From assembly GCA_023395675.1 (NCBI GenBank), contig JAEWYL010000329.1, positions 1-27,797 of the forward strand: 27,797 bases of DNA, given 5' to 3'. The translations under genes were made by a program, and so were the position numbers. This DNA comes from Chloroflexota bacterium (GTDB lineage: Bacteria; Chloroflexota; Anaerolineae; Anaerolineales; UBA4823). The notes below the pieces were generated by a model. That model did no database searches, was not told where the DNA came from, and worked only from the letters and a program-made list of their open reading frames with translations. Positions 24,368 to 27,797 of this stretch are shown piece after piece. Numbering within the stretch: the stretch's first letter is position 1; the number at the start of each line of letters is the position of its first letter.

Positions 24368-25147
24368 ATGTCAGATTTTTCCTCAGCTACGCTCCACGCC
24401 GTTCACTGCGCTGCAGATATTATTAAAGACAGCCAGCGGACCGCCGTGCTGACCGGCGCTGGGATCTCCACCCCTTCGGGCATCCCCGATTTTCGTTCAA
24501 CCAACAGCGGCCTGTGGGAAAAGAATGATCCCTTCGAAGTGGCCTCGTTGAGCGCGTTTCGCTATAACCCGGAGAATTTTTATAACTGGCTTCGCACGCT
24601 CGCAGCCGGGATCTACGCCGCCCAGCCGAACCCCGCCCATTTTGCGCTGGCGAGGCTGGAGAAAGACGACTTCCTCCACACCCTGATCACGCAGAATATT
24701 GATGGGCTGCACCAGCGCGCCGGTTCGGAAAACGTGCTCGAGGTACACGGCTCGATCCGCACGCTGACTTGCACCAGCTGCTACCATCAGGTGGATGGAA
24801 ATGAGCTCGCCGAAGCTTATCTAGCGACCGGGGCAATCCCTTACTGCCAGGACTGCGGGAGCGTCCTGAAGCCGGATGTGGTCCTGTTCGGGGAGCAGCT
24901 CCCGGTGCGTCCCTGGCTGAAGGCCCAGGAGGCCTGCAAACAATGCGACCTGATGATCGTCGCCGGATCGTCGCTGGAAGTCTTACCGGTAGCGGGCCTG
25001 CCGATGCGGGCGATCGAAAATGGGGCCCATCTGATTATCATTAATCATTCGAACACTTACCTGGATGTACGCGCCGATGTGGTCTTCCACGAAGACGTAG
25101 CCCAGATCCTGCCGCGCATCGCGGCCGAGGTCCTGAGCGATGATTAA
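24368..25147 (+). CDS. Sir2-family NAD-dependent protein deacylase (sirtuin)
   Basis: Removes acetyl or related acyl groups from protein lysines using NAD+. The 259-aa protein has GAGIS (30-34), GIPDFRS (38-44), TQNID (108-112), catalytic H127 (EVHG), zinc ligands C135/C138 and C160/C163, and GSSLEV for NAD binding. The segment after GLW (PENFYNWLR...GIYAAQPNPAH) resembles Thermotoga-type deacetylases more than the SIRT5/CobB class, because the Tyr-x-x-Arg desuccinylase pair is off by one residue (Y72, R76). It starts 5 nt after the preceding stop and its stop lies within the kinase gene (8-nt overlap), so it is translated together with the two signalling proteins. Confidence 0.95.
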   Translation: MSDFSSATLHAVHCAADIIKDSQRTAVLTGAGISTPSGIPDFRSTNSGLWEKNDPFEVASLSAFRYNPENFYNWLRTLAAGIYAAQPNPAHFALARLEKDDFLHTLITQNIDGLHQRAGSENVLEVHGSIRTLTCTSCYHQVDGNELAEAYLATGAIPYCQDCGSVLKPDVVLFGEQLPVRPWLKAQEACKQCDLMIVAGSSLEVLPVAGLPMRAIENGAHLIIINHSNTYLDVRADVVFHEDVAQILPRIAAEVLSDD

Positions 25148-26342
25148 GCTGAGCTCCACTTCACTCTTGGAGCGCTACCAGCGCCTGGTGGAAATATCGC
25201 GGGACCTGGCCTCCACATTGGACCTGCACACCCTGCTGAATCGTATCGTCCAGGCTGCCGCAGACCTGTCCAGCGCGGAGGCCGCCTCCATCCTCTTATA
25301 TGATGAAGCGAACCAGCGCCTGTATTTCGAGGCAGCCAACAACCTGGACCAACCATTGATGCACGGTCTGAGCGTGCCGGTGGACTCCAGCATCGCGGGC
25401 TGGATCGTCACCGAGCGAAAACCCATTATCATTTCCGACACCCAGAAAGAACCCCGTCATTTTGGCGGAGTGGGACGGGCCACGAAAGTCAAGACGACCT
25501 CCCTGCTGGGCGTGCCGCTGATTACCAAAGATAAGGTTGTGGGGGCGCTGGAGGCCATCAACAAGCTCAACGGAGATTTCACCGAGGAGGACCAGAACGT
25601 CCTGTTAGCCCTGGGCGCGCAGGCCGCGGTCGCCATCGAGAACTCACGCCTGTTCCAGCAGACGGACCTGATCTCCGAGATCGTGCACGAGCTGCGCACG
25701 CCGCTCTCGTCCTTGAACGCCGCGGCGCACCTGCTGCTGCGCCCCGAGATCAGCAGCGAGCAGAGGAACAAGATGGTTCAGACCATCTACCGTGAGACCC
25801 GGCGGTTGAGCGAGATGAGCTCCTCCTTCCTGGATGTCGCCAGGCTGGAGTCCGGCAGGGCCCAGTTCTGCGTGGAAGTGTTCGACATGAAAGAGCTGCT
25901 GGAAGAAGCCGCCATCATTATGCGCGGCCGGGCGCAGGAAAAAGGACAGGAGCTGTTCCTGGAAGTAGAAACGCTGCCCCTGGTGCGTGGAGACGCGGAT
26001 AAACTGAAGCAGATGATTTTGAATCTGCTCAGCAACTCCATCAAATATACTCCCTCCGGTGGGAAAATTACCCTGACCGGCAAAGCCGGGGACTGCGAAA
26101 CCCTGCTGATGGTGAAAGACACCGGTCAGGGGATTCATAAAGAATTTCTCCCCCATATTTTCGAGAAGTTTTACCGGGTCCCGGGCAGCGAAACCTCAGC
26201 CCACGGAACCGGGCTCGGACTTTCCATCTGCAAACGCATCCTGGACGCGCATGGGGGGACGATTGAAGTAGAAAGTACGCCCGGAGAGGGCTCCACCTTC
26301 ATCGTCCGGCTGCCTGCCTACCAGGGAGACGGCAGCCGCTGA
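25140..26342 (+). CDS. Soluble GAF-domain sensor histidine kinase
   Basis: A 400-aa cytoplasmic kinase without membrane segments. An N-terminal GAF domain (about 20-170) should sense a small ligand or redox state. The HisKA domain has phosphoacceptor H183 (VHELRTPLS), and the catalytic domain has an N box (NLLSNSIKYTPSGG), G1 (DTGQGI, 327-332) and G2 (GTGLGLSI, 356-363). All residues needed for autophosphorylation and phosphotransfer appear present. The ATG lies inside the sirtuin gene (8-nt overlap). The natural phosphotransfer partner is the receiver-MinD protein at the head of the operon. The gene ends 10 bp from the convergent acyl-CoA-binding protein gene, with no clear terminator between them. 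Confidence 0.94.
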   Translation: MIKLSSTSLLERYQRLVEISRDLASTLDLHTLLNRIVQAAADLSSAEAASILLYDEANQRLYFEAANNLDQPLMHGLSVPVDSSIAGWIVTERKPIIISDTQKEPRHFGGVGRATKVKTTSLLGVPLITKDKVVGALEAINKLNGDFTEEDQNVLLALGAQAAVAIENSRLFQQTDLISEIVHELRTPLSSLNAAAHLLLRPEISSEQRNKMVQTIYRETRRLSEMSSSFLDVARLESGRAQFCVEVFDMKELLEEAAIIMRGRAQEKGQELFLEVETLPLVRGDADKLKQMILNLLSNSIKYTPSGGKITLTGKAGDCETLLMVKDTGQGIHKEFLPHIFEKFYRVPGSETSAHGTGLGLSICKRILDAHGGTIEVESTPGEGSTFIVRLPAYQGDGSR

Positions 26343-26352
26343 AGCACCGTTT

Positions 26353-26607
26353 TTACCCCTTCAAGCTCTCAACCAGATCAATATAGGCCTGCATGGCTTC
26401 CTCGCGCGCCAGGCCTTTCACGCCAGACCAGGCGTCGAACTTGGCGCGCGCCCGGATGTCCAGCATGCCCGGGCGCTTGCCGCTCACATCCCCGGCAGTG
26501 GACTGCTTGTAAAAGGCATAGAGCTTGAGCATGGTCTCGCTGTCCTGAGTGGGCAGCTTCATGGCCTCATCCGCAGCTTGCTGAAAACGGTTTTCGAGCT
26601 CGGGCAT
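26353..26607 (-). CDS. Acyl-CoA-binding protein (ACBP)
   Basis: Small cytosolic protein that binds long-chain acyl-CoA esters. At 84 aa it covers the whole four-helix ACBP domain: KLYAFYKQSTAGDV, KRPGMLDIRARAKFDAW and REEAMQAYIDLVESL. The ligand-contacting residues of bovine ACBP (Y28, Y31, K32, K54, Y73) are matched by Y30, Y33, K34, K56 and Y75. I chose ATG 26607 because GGAGAA lies 5 nt upstream; the TTG at 26634 is not supported. It lies 104 bp downstream of mutL on the same strand. ACBP is near-universal in eukaryotes but scattered in bacteria. Confidence 0.95.
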   Translation of the reverse strand: MPELENRFQQAADEAMKLPTQDSETMLKLYAFYKQSTAGDVSGKRPGMLDIRARAKFDAWSGVKGLAREEAMQAYIDLVESLKG

Positions 26608-26711
26608 CGGGTTCTCCTTTATCTCAGGTGTCAATAGAATAACCCCGGTCTGGGATCAGAAAAGAACAGACCAGGATAAAACAATGTCCGCCCGGCAGTG
26701 CCCGGCGTGCT

Positions 26712-27797
26712 TCAGCGAGGCCCTCTACGGCCAAACTGGCGCTCGAGCAGGTCCACCGATAGGTGAATCATCGTGGGTCGCCCGTGCGGGCAGGTGCGAG
26801 GCGACCGGCAGTTCTCCAGGTCAGACAGGAGAGCGCGCTGCTCCTCAGGGGAAAGGTTTTGCCCGGCCTTTACCGCGGCGCGCTTGCAAATGCGGGCTAT
26901 CACCCGGGCCTCAATCTCCGCCCCAAGCGGGGCTTCATCCTCCTCAAAATCCTCCACCAGGACCCGCAGCGCAGCAGAAGGGTCCATCCCGGACAGAAGC
27001 GCCGGCACAGCGCGCACCAGAAAAGAGCCAGGGCCGAATGGCTCCACGCCAAAACCCAGGCGCTCTAGCACCGGAAGCTGGCCCTCCAGCAAACGGGCTG
27101 CGGCAGGAGGCAGGTCCACCGCAGCAGGCTGCAGGAGGGACTGGGCCGGCAGGCTGGGTTGGCCCTCTCCGAGTTGGTTTTGAAAACGTTCGAAGAGAAC
27201 ACGCTCATGAGCGGCGTGCTGGTCCACCAGGTAGAGGCCGTCGGGGCCTTCAGCCACCAAATAAGCAGATGCGATCTGCCCCACCAGGCGCAGGATCGGC
27301 ACCCGGCGCGCCGGAAGCTCCGCCTGGGCAGCCGGCTGCCAGGCTGCGGGAGAGTGATCGGGGAATGGCGCGGCAGAGCTGCCGCCGGGAGCCTCGGATT
27401 CATACCCTGCCGGAGCGCCGCCCGCCGGCTCCTCCCCGGCAAACATCCAGCGATGAAAATCGGCCTGAGACCCGGCTTCCTCTCCGGCCGGGTCCGAGCC
27501 GGACGACCACTGCAGCCCGGTTCCAATCTGGGGCACCGGAGTGTGAGCCAGGATGGCGCGGCGCACCGCCCGCTGGACAGCCCGGAACACCTGGTCAGAT
27601 TCTCGGAAACGCACTTCTGCTTTGGTCGGATGGACATTCACGTCCACCGCCTCCGGTGGGATCTCGAGGAACAGAGTGGCCATCGGGTAGCGCCCGACCA
27701 TGAGCAGCGTGTGGTAGGCCTGGATCAGGGCGGCTGAAAGGGTGGCATCCTGCACGGGCCGCCCGTTTACGAAGAAAGTGATCTCCCGGCGGTTAGA
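26712..27797 (-). CDS. mutL: DNA mismatch repair protein MutL, 3' part (cut by window edge)
   Basis: The 361 residues seen are the end of MutL; the N-terminal ATPase motifs lie beyond the window. Visible are the end of the transducer domain (FFVNGRPVQDATLSAALIQAY, VDVNVHPTKAEVRF), then a Gly/Pro/Ala-rich linker of about 100 residues. The C-terminal domain has the endonuclease motif DQHAAHERVLFE (coding bases starting 27224) and the supporting motifs KRAAVKAGQ and CPHGRP. It is therefore the nicking type of MutL used by bacteria without MutH, which introduces the strand break in mismatch repair. The stop is followed by 104 bp and the ACBP gene. Confidence 0.95.
   Translation of the reverse strand, partial: SNRREITFFVNGRPVQDATLSAALIQAYHTLLMVGRYPMATLFLEIPPEAVDVNVHPTKAEVRFRESDQVFRAVQRAVRRAILAHTPVPQIGTGLQWSSGSDPAGEEAGSQADFHRWMFAGEEPAGGAPAGYESEAPGGSSAAPFPDHSPAAWQPAAQAELPARRVPILRLVGQIASAYLVAEGPDGLYLVDQHAAHERVLFERFQNQLGEGQPSLPAQSLLQPAAVDLPPAAARLLEGQLPVLERLGFGVEPFGPGSFLVRAVPALLSGMDPSAALRVLVEDFEEDEAPLGAEIEARVIARICKRAAVKAGQNLSPEEQRALLSDLENCRSPRTCPHGRPTMIHLSVDLLERQFGRRGPR

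Noticed and set aside
26644..26675. Imperfect inverted repeat CCCGGTCTG/CAGACCAGG after mutL
   Set aside because: The stem needs a mismatch or wobble and has a 14-nt loop, and no T-run follows on the minus strand. It could be a weak terminator but is not convincing.
26684..27703. 339-codon plus-strand ORF rich in Pro, Gly, Ala and Arg
   Set aside because: Antisense to mutL, whose motifs are unmistakable; the composition is that of a shadow frame.

Overview
The window is a bacterial chromosome segment of roughly 60% GC. It most likely comes from Chloroflexota, class Anaerolineae. That assignment rests on the overall gene mix: a baseplate-J-like membrane protein beside ruvX/mltG, a GAYP-repeat lipoprotein, a bacterial acyl-CoA-binding protein, and a response regulator fused to a MinD/TadZ-like domain. 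There is no rRNA gene to confirm it. I saw no tRNA, rRNA, CRISPR array, insertion sequence or prophage module. The window ends inside mutL.

Layout. (1) 190-10030, plus strand: a tightly coupled operon of alaS, a GT-C-like polytopic membrane protein, a GT2 glycosyltransferase, a 12-codon linker ORF, a GNAT acetyltransferase, a baseplate-J-like membrane protein, ruvX and mltG. Most junctions are ATGA/GTGA overlaps. The alaS-ruvX-mltG order resembles that of Firmicutes, here with an envelope and glycan block inserted. (2) 10244-11539, plus: a secreted PQQ-type sugar dehydrogenase. (3) 11554-12984, minus: an AlbA_2/HATPase/winged-helix regulator with a 376-bp structured upstream region. (4) 13361-17331, minus: folC-lon, bracketed on both sides by related inverted-repeat elements. 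(5) 17515-18771, plus: a DUF218/SanA-like protein and an HD-domain protein. (6) 18855-19307, minus: a small lipoprotein with GAYP repeats. (7) 19642-20535, plus: a tyrosine-recombinase-fold protein lacking most catalytic residues. (8) 20614-23091, minus: tilS followed by moaA. (9) 23205-26342, plus: a signalling operon of receiver plus MinD/TadZ-like ATPase, sirtuin, and GAF histidine kinase. (10) 26353-27797, minus: the 3' part of mutL followed by an acyl-CoA-binding protein.

How the parts work together. The first operon joins translation (alaS), DNA repair (ruvX) and wall or envelope biogenesis (mltG, glycosyltransferases, acetyltransferase). Lon and FolC form a housekeeping pair. The most unusual parts are the receiver/MinD-like-sirtuin-kinase operon, in which the ATPase lacks the Walker-A lysines, and the apparently catalytically dead tyrosine recombinase. 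Promoters fall into two groups: -10 boxes about 25-35 nt upstream of starts that have Shine-Dalgarno sequences, and -10 boxes only 6-9 nt upstream of starts that lack them, which suggests leaderless transcripts for tilS, folC and the DUF218 gene.
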